Source of the DNA: Sparassis latifolia
Taxonomy: Eukaryota; Basidiomycota; Agaricomycetes; Polyporales; Sparassidaceae
Assembly: GCA_018466975.1 (NCBI GenBank)
Contig: CM031561.1
Coordinates: 1,302,001 to 1,366,000 of the forward strand
Direction of reading: 5' to 3'
Length of the DNA: 64,000 bases
Shown piece after piece: positions 43,892 to 54,115 of this stretch. The position numbers were made by a program, and so were the translations under genes. Under the pieces are notes generated by a model, which saw only the letters and a list, made by a program, of their open reading frames with translations, made no database searches and was not told where the DNA came from. How positions within the stretch are numbered: the stretch's first letter is position 1; each line of letters opens with the position of its first letter.

Positions 43892-44319
43892 ATGTTCAAC
43901 TATCTCACCAACCGTATGTGCTCGTAGAACGTTCTATGATTATTCTCAATGTCTGCCACTAGTCCCGAACCGTGTGCCGCAGACGCAGAAGTTCGTCCAG
44001 GTATGTCAACTGTGTCGCACCGCGACTTTCTCCTCAGTGTACCCTCCAGAGCTCTCATGAGCCGATCTATTACCGTCTTCCGCGTTCAAAAATCTATGTT
44101 CGTGAGTAGATGGTTCACCGCTCGCGCGCTCTCGACACTCCATTAACCGTGCGCTGCAGGGACGTACTACACCGGTTTCGCGGTAGCCATGGCTATGACC
44201 GCGTACGGCGCGTTCTCCTTGATCAGGGTGAGACGTCTGCACTTGCAATTTGAGATGCGTACTGAATCGCAATGGATTTGGTACGCGCGGGGGCACAGGG
44301 CAAGCCCGCTTCGGAGTAA
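43892..44319 (+). CDS. Cytochrome c oxidase subunit VIIa-like protein
   Basis: Five tiny exons: 43892..43913, 43963..44000, 44038..44101, 44160..44227, 44299..44319, 70 aa. Too short for a simple ORF scan, it was found by joining phases. It reads MFNYLTNLPNRVPQTQKFVQ, then QSSHEPIYYRLPRSKIYV, a single membrane helix (YYTGFAVAMAMTAYGAFSLI) and a short RGKPASE end. The '.PVPQ.QK.Q..YQSS..P.YLRLPRS..Y..' pattern plus one helix matches the fungal complex IV subunit VII/VIIa group. It would sit in the mitochondrial inner membrane. The start is the only ATG in frame after an upstream stop. It is followed by Coa3 on the same strand. Confidence 0.75.
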
Positions 44320-44713
44320 TCTGTGCAGATGTCGGACTAGAGTGGAGACAATATCATGGGTCGTCTGCATTCGCCGTGAAATATTCATACTGAGATGTGA
44401 TGCTATCATCGTCGTTCTTCGCGTTGAGGGTGCCGCCGCTGCAACGGGACAACACGGAGGAGCTCACATCATTTTGTTCTCGACCGACCTGCTCTTTTCT
44501 GTGTGGCGCGTTCTACAAGTGTATTTCATGGCGATACTCACAGTGCATTCGTGTAAATCATAATTGCAGAAGTGCAATAGAACATTTATGAGTGATAATA
44601 TGTATGACACCTCACGTGAGATAACTCCGTACCGCAAGCTTGTTGAGCGTGTCGGTGGTGCCGTCTTTCTCCGCCACACATATCTGCTATTCACCGCGAC
44701 GACGTCTGGCACA
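44320..44713. other. Intergenic region between the VIIa-like gene and Coa3
   Basis: About 390 bp. A small open frame at 44397-44591 (plus strand) has no family features. It is probably the 3' end of the upstream gene plus the Coa3 promoter. Confidence 0.4.
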
Positions 44714-45279
44714 ATGGCCGACCCATATATTTCGCGGAAGGAGGCACGCTCCTCATGGAGACCGTATAACGCTGTACGTCGCTGTCTCCATCCAGCGCAA
44801 CCAGCCATGTAACGCAGCGCACGCAGTTAATGTCCCCGGGCCTCAAGCGTGCCCGCGAGCCCTTCCGCATCCGCAACGCAGTGACCGGGATCCTGATCGC
44901 GTCATTTGCGGTCGGCGTGTGGGCTTATTCCATCAGTGCAGTGAAGCAGGACGTGTTCGACGACGTGGACGAGGAGGCGCGCTCTCTTCGCAGCGCGCGG
45001 ATAAAGAGCCTGGAGGACCAGGAGGCCGTGCGGACTCTGGAGAAGGAGGCGACGAGGGGTGTCGTGGCGGTTGAGCCGCCCATAGCGCCGCAGGTGCAGG
45101 AGCAGACAGCACCTACGCTGCCAATACCATCGACCTCGGGAGGGTTGGCTACTGCAGGGAGAGGGTTACTGCCTATGTTACTTGACCAACAGTTCCCTCG
45201 CCTGTTGGATCCATCTAGCAAAACTCTTGTCTGGGGTGCCCCGCCAGTGGATAGGATAGGCAAAATGAAGGACCCATAG
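44714..45279 (+). CDS. COA3: Coa3, cytochrome c oxidase assembly factor 3
   Basis: Two exons: 44714..44773 and 44827..45279, 170 aa. The short first exon gives MADPYISRKEARSSWRPYNA. The second begins LMSPGLKRAREPFRIRNAVT, followed by one membrane helix (GILIASFAVGVWAYSISAV) and KQDVFDDVDEEA, the signature of Coa3/CCDC56. Yeast Coa3 is 85 aa; here an extra tail of about 100 residues, Pro/Thr-rich, ends in GAPPVDRIGKMKDP. In yeast Coa3 binds newly made Cox1 with Cox14 and couples its synthesis to assembly in the inner membrane. It lies next to another complex IV gene on the same strand and converges on the RNase III gene. Confidence 0.9.
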
Positions 45280-45506
45280 TATGTACGGCCCGCTTCATCA
45301 GTATGTCCATCGCGCAATGGTCCCCCCCACTCATGTATTGACTCCAAAAGTCTCAGACGTGTATATTCTTTACTACAGCTCTAGTACATTCCTCAAATAT
45401 CATCTCACATATGCACGTTACAGAGGGAACTAACTAAAACAGAGGTAGGAACACAAGACAGCATGGTCGGGCATGGATATTGATACAAGGATATCGTCAC
45501 TTCCAT

Positions 45507-47116
45507 CTAAACGGTGTACGCACTCTTCTGAGTTGTCCAGAGAACAGCCGGCTCATCATTCCCATACACAATCTCTTCACACTGGGGCAGGATGACCAGC
45601 TTGTTCTGCTGAGAACATCCGGCCTGAGCCTAGAGAGAAGATGTTGGGAGTGAGCCAGGGATCTCAGACGAGCTGCACTTGCATCATTCATAAGCACCAT
45701 GCATCCCAAAGGGAAAATGATGGACGTACGAGACGCATACACCCATACTCTGCAGGCCTACCTTGGCGGCCTCGTTCTTCGCGGCCTTCTTGGTGCTCCC
45801 GCGCCCGCGTCCGATGCACTCCCCCTCGACGATCGCACGCACGACCCAGATCGGCGTCGTGAGCGTGCCCTGCCCGGCGCTGTCCACCCACACCCACTCG
45901 ATCGCCTTGCCTTGCTGCTGCATGTGCTGGTTGAACAACGACAGGTGCCCGATGCTTGCCGTCACGCGGGACGGTGCCGGGGTGGACCAGGTGGGCGAGG
46001 TGGGGGCGGAGCTGCCGCCGGAGGACGAGCTATCGTAAGAGGGGGTGTTGATTTCGATGCGCGGCGGATCGGCAGGGAGACCGTGCTGCACACGGACGAT
46101 GCGGTAGGCTTCCACGATGTAGGGTTGGAGGAGTGGGAACAGCCACGATTGAACGATTTCGAGGCCACGATCGAGGTAGAGGCCTCCCACAAAAGCCTGA
46201 ACAAATTCATGGCGGTGTGTGTTAGACAAACGCAGGATGATTTGCGAGCACGATAGTCACCTCGAACAAGTCGGCTGTCATAAGACACCTGCATCAGTAT
46301 ATGATAAGCCATGTACGAAAGTAAGCGTGCCTTGGATATGCAGAGAGGCCCTCAGGGTGATAGCCTGGGCCGGGTGCATCCGCAGGTGCACCGGGAGACG
46401 ATATTTCACAGAACTGGTGAACATGTGGGTTAGGAATCGCGGTGGGCAAGATCCCGTGTCTTCGAGAATCGGGAAATGATGCGCACATAGAAGCGAGAGT
46501 GGGATTTCCTACCACGAGCGCGCGGATTTTCTGCGATGTGACGTCAGACGGGACAAGGTGCTTTAATGGTTCTACTCACCGTCGATGGGCCCACACGGAG
46601 GTACGGAAAGACCTCCCGCATCAAATTGATCACGACGAGACTGAGTACAGTATCACCAAGATGTTCCAGCCTGAACACCATGGAGATTTCAGTCACTTCG
46701 CACTGTTTGGTTGACAGACGAAAAGATACTGACATCTCGTTGTCTGGGCTGGGATCGTAAGGAGCGTCCTCGAAGATGTGCGTCGGGCGCGCATAGTAGC
46801 TCCTATGGGTGAATATCTGCCTCCGGATCGCGTCCGAGTATATCTCTGGGAGGGGAGGGAGACCTTCGGGACCCAATGACGGTCTAATGAGCGGCAAGGG
46901 ATGAGTGTCTGCCGAAATCAAAATCAAATCCCACTTACCTCAGAGGTATGCGTCCAGTGGCGATGTTGGTTACGGTGCTGTTGTGCAACTCTGGTCAGCT
47001 GGATAGAGAGCAGAGGGCATGGATGAGCGACACACCTGGTCGCCATCCCCGCACGCTATCCTGATGCACAGACAGGTTGAAGCTGTGAGGGAAGTCGAGA
47101 GCATCAAACGGAACAT
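45507..47116 (-). CDS. RNase III with C-terminal dsRNA-binding domain
   Basis: Nine exons: complement(45507..45629, 45762..46196, 46261..46274, 46331..46413, 46487..46530, 46580..46670, 46734..46908, 46974..46998, 47036..47116), 356 aa. The RNase III domain reads AIRRQIFTHRSYYARPTHIF, then NEMLEHLGDTVLSLVVI, NPTLASISVKYRLP, HPAQAITLRASLHIQ and ADLFEAFVGGLYLD. The acidic residues of both signature motifs (NE..LE..GD and D..E) are kept, so it may be catalytic. A dsRBD follows (IGHLSLFNQHM to GSTKKAAKNEAA). The N-terminus MFRLMLSTSLTASTCLC could be a mitochondrial presequence; the first two exons are the weakest part. The intron 46275-46330 uses a GC donor, and exon 46261-46274 is only 14 nt. 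It could be a mitochondrial ribosomal L44/MRPL3-type protein or a processing RNase. Confidence 0.85.
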
Positions 47117-47553
47117 AAATACGGTGCATGTCTAGCGCTGAAGAGGCATCGGAGCCTATAGGTACATACATGGGGGCTCGCGCCAAACATGTGGGCATGT
47201 ACGGCAGCTACGAATATCATGCTAGACCCTTGTTCGCGAATCCCACAGGTCTTCCTGCGTCAGAACGCTGCAGGTGTGGGAGAACGATCCTCGTTCACCA
47301 GATATGTCGCAGAGGGTCTCCGCGAGAAGCTGTACCTGATTCAGAGACATGCTTCGCGAGCCAGCCGAGCCCTAGAGGTGTAGTAACGTGGACAACAGGA
47401 CTGGTGTTCGTTCCTCTTCAATACACTCTAGTAGTCGTACACATGCAATATAGCATCTCCATACCAAGAAATGCGCGTCATGGGGCTTGGGCCTGAGGCC
47501 CGAAGACGTACTAGCGGCGGACCAATGAACGAACATATAAATCACATACAAGC
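47117..47553. other. Intergenic region upstream of RNase III
   Basis: About 440 bp between the RNase III start and the PAPS reductase stop, both on the minus strand. Frames at 47128-47496 (plus) show no family resemblance. The region most likely holds the RNase III promoter and the PAPS reductase 3' end. Confidence 0.4.
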
Positions 47554-48533
47554 TCAAGCGCTGGCCTCCACCGCGGCAGGAGCAGCTGGCGTTTCCGTAT
47601 GATCCTCCTTGACCCTCACTTCGTCCAGCTAGATAACGTCAAGTCAGCTCCAGGTGCCCCTGGGCAGTGCGAAACGTGTGCTCACCCTCTTCTTCGCGGC
47701 CGCTTTCATGGAGAAATAGTCGACATGCAAACCACATTCCGTCTTCTCTGCCTTCCCCGCCCATCGCCCTGCCCTCTCCCCAGCATCGCCCTCGCCACTC
47801 TTCACCGTGCTGTGCCAGTCGCCGACACTGCGGTATCCCTGGTCAAGCAACTTATTGCGCGGAACGTTATTCTCTTTGATGTACCATTCCACGAATGGGA
47901 ATGTCCACGCAAACAACGGGTTCAGTTTGAGAAGGCCCGTGTCATCGACTTCGAGCGGCGAGAGGTTGGCTCGGTCCGCACCTTGAGAGGCCCGTCGTCC
48001 AGTGATAACGGATTTCACTCCGAGCTCTTCGTATGCACGCCGTGCGGGCTCCACCTGCATTCCATATCAATAGAATCAGCGATAAATTTCAGCGTAACTT
48101 TAGCACGACGTCTGACCTTCACCACGAAGTCATATGTCTGCTCATCCACCTCCCAGAACCGTTCGCCGTGCTTCTTCTCGAAGTCCGTGACGGCGTCGCA
48201 CCCTTCGGGCTTGTACACATGTATCGAGCTACCATACTTCTTCTTCACTTCCTCTACGAGCTCGTACGTCTCAGGGAAGTGATGGAGCGTGTCAATGAAT
48301 ATGAGCGGCGGCGGAGACTTCGTGATCTTCGACAGCATGTCAATCGCGACAAGTCCTGTGAGCCCGAAGGCAGTGGTTTGGTACAGTCCCGGGAGGTGGT
48401 CGATCGCCCACCGCAGTATGTCCTCCGGCGCAAGGTCGTGGAGATACGCATTGATACGCTCGAGGTCGTCTTGCGAGAGCGGGAGACTCAGCGGCTGCGG
48501 GAAAGGGGGCGCCGATAAAGTTGCGCCGGGCAT
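47554..48533 (-). CDS. MET16: Phosphoadenosine phosphosulfate (PAPS) reductase
   Basis: Three exons: complement(47554..47628, 47686..48054, 48117..48533), 286 aa. The adenine-nucleotide hydrolase-like fold shows AFGLTGLVAIDML, then IFIDTLHHFPETYELVEEV, the VITGRRASQGADRANL loop and the C-terminal ECGLH with the catalytic Cys. The lack of the second CC/C..C pairs that hold an Fe-S cluster indicates a thioredoxin-dependent PAPS reductase rather than an APS reductase. It reduces PAPS to sulphite in the cytosol during sulphate assimilation. The start MPGATLSAPPFPQ is the first ATG in frame. A last exon of 24 codons, acidic then Ala-rich, is supported by an in-phase splice. Confidence 0.94.
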
Positions 48534-48734
48534 TTGAGTCCTCTATGTGTCTGAAAATGATAGCGGTCGTGAAATGAGATGAGCAAGGTGCTTGACAAGG
48601 ACGACTAGAGATTTGGAGGCAGACATTTGTGTTGAGGGGAGAGGTGAGTCCAGCTTTGCACCATCTTGACGTGACCATACGCGCCATCGTGACTTGGTTT
48701 CCCGCATTTAGCCGACGCTTCCTGAACCTGGCTA

Positions 48735-49901
48735 TGGACCACCGCAGACATCAGATAGCAGCCCTCGGTGCAGCATACATCGAGCACGTCTCCGTCTCCG
48801 TCTCCGTCTGCCTCTTCGTCTTTACTGTGTCTACTGTCCTGTCCATGTCGACCTCGCGGGAGGAAACCACGGAGGAAGAGCAATTTGGAACGACGAAGAG
48901 ATCGCCGCTTTACTCAGGTATCTCGAAGCCAGTGCCTTTCAGGCTGGCGACAGGGCAGACTTCGAAGACGCCGCATTTGAGGCTGCACTCCCAGTTGTTG
49001 CGGCTTTAACGACAGAGGGCGCGGCCAAGAACGCGGCCATGTTGAAAGCAAAATGGATGAAGGTGCGTACTTTTAACATCCTATGCTCACCACTCACTCA
49101 CTCACCTATACGTAGTTGAAGGCCACATATACCGCCATAGAGACCTACAAGTCGCAGCCGGGGGCATTGTGGAGCACAGAGAATGGTGCAGGGATCAATA
49201 TCTCGTCTGAGGCTGCTTGGGATGATTATTTGAAAGTGAAGGTGTGTACCATTCTCATTTTAATTCTGAATTGATCGCTGATCAAACGGCAGTCTCACAG
49301 AGTTATGCGCCGGTTCAGGAACAACGGGTGGTCTCCTTACGATGATGTGGTACGCATCATGCTCAGGACTGCTCGCGGCACCTATCCCTCCTACCCAGCA
49401 TCTACGTCTGCCGCTTCTGTTGCGTCCGTCCCGCCACCTACAACATCTGGCAAGCGCACTCCGAACCCTTCAATTAGATCCTCCCCCTCCTTCGCTTCTT
49501 CATCGAAGGTCTCCTCGAGGTCTACCTTCTCCGATGAGACCGGCAAAAGCGGTGCAAACGCTGCTGTCATTGCTGCTGCTGGTGCCGCTGCCGCTACCTT
49601 GTCCGTCCTCCAGGAATCTCTCCAGCGCTTCGCTGTTGTATTCGAGCAGACGATGAAGACTCCGGAGGACAAGCCTCAGGCGCCCGCCGTCCAGGCCGTT
49701 GACCTCATGCAGAAAGAGAATCCGGGACTCAGTTCTAGTGATATAGCTGCTTTAGCATTCGAGTTCGGTCGGCAACCGACCATGGCGAGTATATTCCTTG
49801 GGCTTCCGGAGGCGGAAGTGCGGAAAACATTCTTGCATATATTGCTTGCTAAATCAAAGCTTGGGGGGATGCCAAAGGAAGCTAGTCATCTCCCTTCGTA
49901 G
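48735..49901 (+). CDS. Myb/SANT-like DNA-binding domain protein
   Basis: Secure exons are about 48881..49062, 49116..49241 and 49293..49901. They read IWNDEEIAALLRYLEASAFQ, an alanine-rich helix, LKAKWMKLKATYTAIETYK, WDDYLKVKSHRVMRRFRNN and then a Ser/Pro-rich linker and helical C-terminus. The spacing of Trp and the KWMKLKATYTAI motif match the basidiomycete Myb/SANT-like domain, related to DNA-binding proteins of Harbinger-type transposons and their host copies. The 5' end is uncertain: there is no ATG in the frame of the first secure exon. One phase-correct solution starts at ATG 48735 (MDHRRHQIAAL) with an intron 48768-48880. An upstream exon beyond this cannot be excluded. The target is unknown. 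Confidence 0.72.
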
Positions 49902-51712
49902 ATGCTTATATGTTCTATTGCCTGACAATCATCATTCATGGCATCTTAAGCTTCATCTTATCTTCATCACCGTCCTCAGCGCCATGTACATTCACTCTGT
50001 TGATGTATCTCAACATGTCCTATTGCACTGACTGGGGGATCTGCATTATAGACTGCCAGGTGAGTCAAATTATATACACCCTTTCAGTGCCGTACGTGTA
50101 AGCAGGGTGCAAGGACGAAGCTAAGCAACATTCCGTACAGTCGTCCACGTCCCCTCGTGCAGTGTTTCTGGCATCCTATGTCTCCAGTAACCGCCGAGGG
50201 CACGAGACATCTTGACTGAATGACGGCTGTAATTTGCAATCGGAGCACTGACTGTGGCATTTTTTGTCTTCCCTGTCCTCTACTGCCATTTCTTCGGAGC
50301 TCACCATCATTTGCATGATAGTCCCGAACTGAGAGTCTTGTCCCAGACTTGGGGTTGGCCCTGCTTGCGACCATATCTCAATCAGAATGAAAAGATGCCG
50401 CCGAAAATGCCCCATTGCATGTTCGCTCTGTCGCTGGCTTCGATGCTACACGACACTGATTCAGACAGTATCCGCTGTCTGGCACGTCTTGCCGCTATGC
50501 GTCCACGGTGTGTGATATCTAATCATATTGCTCGGATTTCTTACCCACTAATTACGTTCATGTGTCCCGCTAAGAGGCATCTTCTCCCGCTCCGCACTGT
50601 ATTGTCCAAGGACAACAACACTGACAACATGCAGGGGGAACCAGCGACAGTGAAGACGACCCTGCCAACTACGATGGCGACGATGACACGTAGGCGAGCC
50701 GCTACGAAGCACCCTCACGGTACTAGCTGCACGGCAAAGTATCGTTCCCCCCTCACACACTCCAACACCTAATGACACGCGTGCACCAGGAGAACAAAAT
50801 CGGCTTGCGCCCCTGGTAGAAGAAGACGACACCCTCCGCTTTTATGTTTCCTATGTCTTTCCCCTCTCTTTATAACTTATTCGATATGCACCATGATACA
50901 TGTATTACGCCACGACACTGAGGATCACCTCAATCCCACCCCACACCCCGAGCGACACGATCTACATTTTACTTTTATCTACCATTTTCCTCTCAAGATT
51001 CGTACGGTAGACACTCATGTATCGACCTCGTCTCAGCATGTGCTTGCTTGTTGCGGTATATAAATGCTGAATTCATCATCATCATCACTGTATTGTCCAG
51101 CCGTTCAGTGAGAGTAGAACTCACGTATCTTGTTCTGCCCAGGTCAGATGTGTAGCTGTGTTCACCCAATTGTTCCATATGTAGTTGAGGTCCTTGGGTT
51201 TTGCTGCAATCTCAAGGTGAAACTGCGGGCCGGGCGCAGCATATATTGCATAATGCTACCGCAGGGTGGTCGTAGGAAGTCATTGGGCCTATAGGCAAGA
51301 GGCATTTCAACTCTCCATATTACATAACTCTATCTGTTGTTCATACTACATGTAGCGTAATATTTCCTAGGATCTGAGAACACGAGTGCCACATAATGAA
51401 TGATGATGACGAGATTAAATGATACAATAAATTAGAATGCAGAAGGATGACAACATTTGTATGAGGTCGTTGTGGACCAGGAGGACAAGATCCGAAAGGC
51501 GAGAGGCGCACAAGTCGAACCGAGTCAGATGAGAATGACCGAAAGGGTATACGAGGATCGCAGTATGCAGGAAAACGGAGTCAAAAGATGTCACAGGAGA
51601 AGAGAGAACAACCCAGAATAATCCAAAAAAGAGCGTCCCTGCACGCAAGCAAGCCTACACCGCGTCCGTGTCAGCCACCGGCGCATACAATGTCCGATGT
51701 CACTGCGGCCCT
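49902..51712. other. 1.8-kb intergenic stretch, possibly a small gene at 50.4-50.9 kb
   Basis: A 172-codon plus-strand frame (50254-50772) has no family features. Alternatively the acidic stretch TSDSEDDPANYDGDDD near 50640-50693 joins through a possible GTAGGC...AAAG intron to IVPPSHTPTPNDTRAPG and ends near 50873, which would look like the tail of a real protein. Upstream exons could not be identified. The remainder looks like untranslated or spacer sequence. Confidence 0.4.
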
Positions 51713-52711
51713 CTACCGCCTCGGTGCCGGCCCCACAAGCAGCTTGACGTGCTCGAAGCCTCCGCGGTACGACGTACGCACCAGTCCCTTGAACATGAAC
51801 TTGTCGAGCAGGTAGTCCACGCGACGCACGCCCTGGCTCGCCTCGAAGGCCTCCGCGGACGGGAACGTGCGGCAGCGGCGGGTATATGCGCGCGCGACGG
51901 CGACGTCGTCTCCAGAAGGTAGCCGTGCCCAGTCGACGTGTGAGATCTGCGTCTGCAGCGTACGGTGAATCGCGATGAGGACGTCGCCAACAGTGATCGG
52001 CGCGTAGTGATTGGCTCTGGGGACAGAAAGATAGGGCGACCTCCCGTGGTCGCGCTCTGCCTCCAGCACGATGGGCCACTGAGGGATCGCGTCACAGATT
52101 ATTTTCATACGCGTAACACCTGGGTGCGTCGCCTGCTCGCCGAGCTCCTCGAGACCCAGCGTGGAATCACTGACCCGCCCGTGGGAGGTGATGCGGCGGG
52201 GAGTAAACGCGTTGAGAGAGATGTCGAAGAGGAGTGAGGGTCCTTGTAGAGACTCGCCATCGATGAGAGGATGCAGCTGGTGGGCGGGTGCTGGAGCTGG
52301 GCTAGGATAAACGACTGGCTGGGCATACGTGGAGTATGTAGGGATAGCAATCCATGTAGGCTGCGGGAGCGAGCTATCGGAACGCCGTCGCTGATGAGTG
52401 TAACTTGCGGGCGGAACGTAAGGAGACATAGGCGGGAGAGAGGTATACAAGAATGGAGGAGACGGGAAAGGTGCCGGGTTAGGTGCTGGTGCCATGCCTT
52501 CCATGCCGGCATGCCATGAAGGTCGCCGGGAGCGAGGTTGAGGGGATGGTACTACCCCATCGTCAAAATGCACGCGACGCTGGGTTACCTGAGGAGATGC
52601 GGGAAGATTTACGCTCGGGATATAGGGGGAGATGTGGGTCGGATGGTAATAAGGGGAAAGGTAAGGAGTCGCGTAGTAGAACTGAGGCTGGTAGCCGTAG
52701 GGAAGAGACAT
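51713..52711 (-). CDS. DUF6699-domain basidiomycete protein
   Basis: Single exon, 332 aa, starting MSLPYGYQPQFYYATPYLSP. The first 150 residues are Pro/Tyr/Ser-rich and probably disordered. The C-terminal half is a compact conserved domain with QLHPLIDGESL, LLFDISLNAFTPRRI, ATHPGVTRMKIICDAIPQWP, ITVGDVLIAIHRTLQTQIS, ARAYTRRCRTFPS, and GVRRVDYLLDKFMFKGL. These blocks are the recurring signature of DUF6699 proteins, expanded in mushroom-forming fungi. No function is established for the family. Why the start was chosen: it is the first ATG, and a stop lies upstream in frame. GC-rich coding on a plain single exon, with the 3' end at 51713. Confidence 0.88.
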   Translation of the reverse strand: MSLPYGYQPQFYYATPYLSPYYHPTHISPYIPSVNLPASPQVTQRRVHFDDGVVPSPQPRSRRPSWHAGMEGMAPAPNPAPFPSPPFLYTSLPPMSPYVPPASYTHQRRRSDSSLPQPTWIAIPTYSTYAQPVVYPSPAPAPAHQLHPLIDGESLQGPSLLFDISLNAFTPRRITSHGRVSDSTLGLEELGEQATHPGVTRMKIICDAIPQWPIVLEAERDHGRSPYLSVPRANHYAPITVGDVLIAIHRTLQTQISHVDWARLPSGDDVAVARAYTRRCRTFPSAEAFEASQGVRRVDYLLDKFMFKGLVRTSYRGGFEHVKLLVGPAPRR

Positions 52712-54115
52712 CTACAGGTGTGCAATTTCTGTGAGTTCTGTGAGAATAAAGGATCAATGCACTCACCTTATATATTCCAGGAGAATGACACAGCCACAGC
52801 GCCGGTTCCGAGATGTATTGTCGTTCGTTTGAAAGCTCCACGGCAGAGGATTGATGCAGTGCAACTAGTTCTGCAGGCTGAGACTTTCTATCGCTACCGA
52901 CGCGCCGGGGGGCGGTGAAAAGTAGGCGGGATCTGTGCAGGACGTCGGGGGGAAGGGGGACACTTTACACAGCACCCAGCACGCGCATCGCGGTTATATA
53001 AACTTTATTCCCTCGTCGATCAGCGCTACCAGCATGCACTTTAGTCCACAGTGATACTAGCAGAAAAAATCGGCGAGACAGCGTGAAACTGAAGCCCCCG
53101 CGCTAATCAGGTATCGATGATAACGCGTCCTCAGATGCCACTCGGTGAAGCTTGGACTCGACGACGCTATCATCGGGTGAGTGTGCAGGAGACAGTCATG
53201 CCAACAGGCGGTACTCACTTGTGAGAGAAATTTGTCGAGTTGAGTCATGAGCCTAGGTTGGACGTTCAACGTTCAACTACAAGCTGCGCCTTCGCTCCAA
53301 ACGTGGCGCGCGCTCACGTGGCCGTGCGCCCACTGCCACTAGCGCGTCCGGTCCGCGCGCGTTAGGCGGATATCCATGTAAACGCTGAGCGACTCCGAGA
53401 CTCGACACTGTACGCTGAAGTTCTCGAGGTTGACAGAGCAACCTGGATATGTTGCTCGCATAATGTGGGCCACATTCGAAGCCCCGACAGAAACTGCAGG
53501 TGCTGATGATTTTGCACAGGATACTGTGGGCGGCTACCTGCAATCCAACGATCAGCGTCACCTTTGTCGCAGTCATGCAATGATGCTAGCATACGCAAAT
53601 TTCATCCGCAGTCTGGACTTATAAAGGCGCATGCATGTAGCCAGGACTGAACGTTGAACGGGCGACTCATCGAAGTTGGATTGCTTCGTCTGGTCAAGGC
53701 CCAACCGCTCGTGACTACAAGTCCTGCATGATCGTAGCGCTCACCACTCGTCTATCTCTCAGCATTTCGCAACATATGTTGTTATGGTAAAACCAAAGCT
53801 TAGCTCTAGGCGGTGGGAGAACGGAGCAAAAACGCCGAACGGCTTGCATATTCCATACGCGCGGCTATGCATGTACCGCAGCGTAGAACCACACCGAAGA
53901 AATACCGCGCCCACAAAGTACGCTTAACCGCCGCTTCCGGACCTTCGACTTCGCTGACAGAAGACTAGCGAGTACAATTCCGAGAGATACATACATATGG
54001 ATACAACTGCGCCTCCGCGCCTACGCGGGGCGCAGCTCAAACGCACTGTCAGTGTCGCAGACAATCCTTTGTTGGGCATGAGTCCAAAGTGCTGGGCAGC
54101 TGCATCGTAACGAGT
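52712..54115. other. 1.4-kb intergenic stretch
   Basis: No supported gene. It contains the promoter side of the DUF6699 gene (52712-53050, with a TATATAA-like stretch near 52996) and spacer. Short inverted GAACGTT/AACGTTC motifs near 53262-53276 and 53649-53659 are too short to interpret. Confidence 0.45.

Noticed and set aside
45684..46256. 185-codon plus-strand frame opposite RNase III
   Set aside because: Antisense shadow of the dsRBD exon; the minus-strand product is clearly conserved.
50254..50772. 172-codon plus-strand frame as a stand-alone gene
   Set aside because: No motif, unusual composition, and competing frames over its 3' half look more protein-like; kept only as a low-confidence finding.
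53255..53665. Short GAACGTT inverted motifs as a transposon terminal repeat
   Set aside because: Arms are under 15 bp, no target duplication and no coding content between them.
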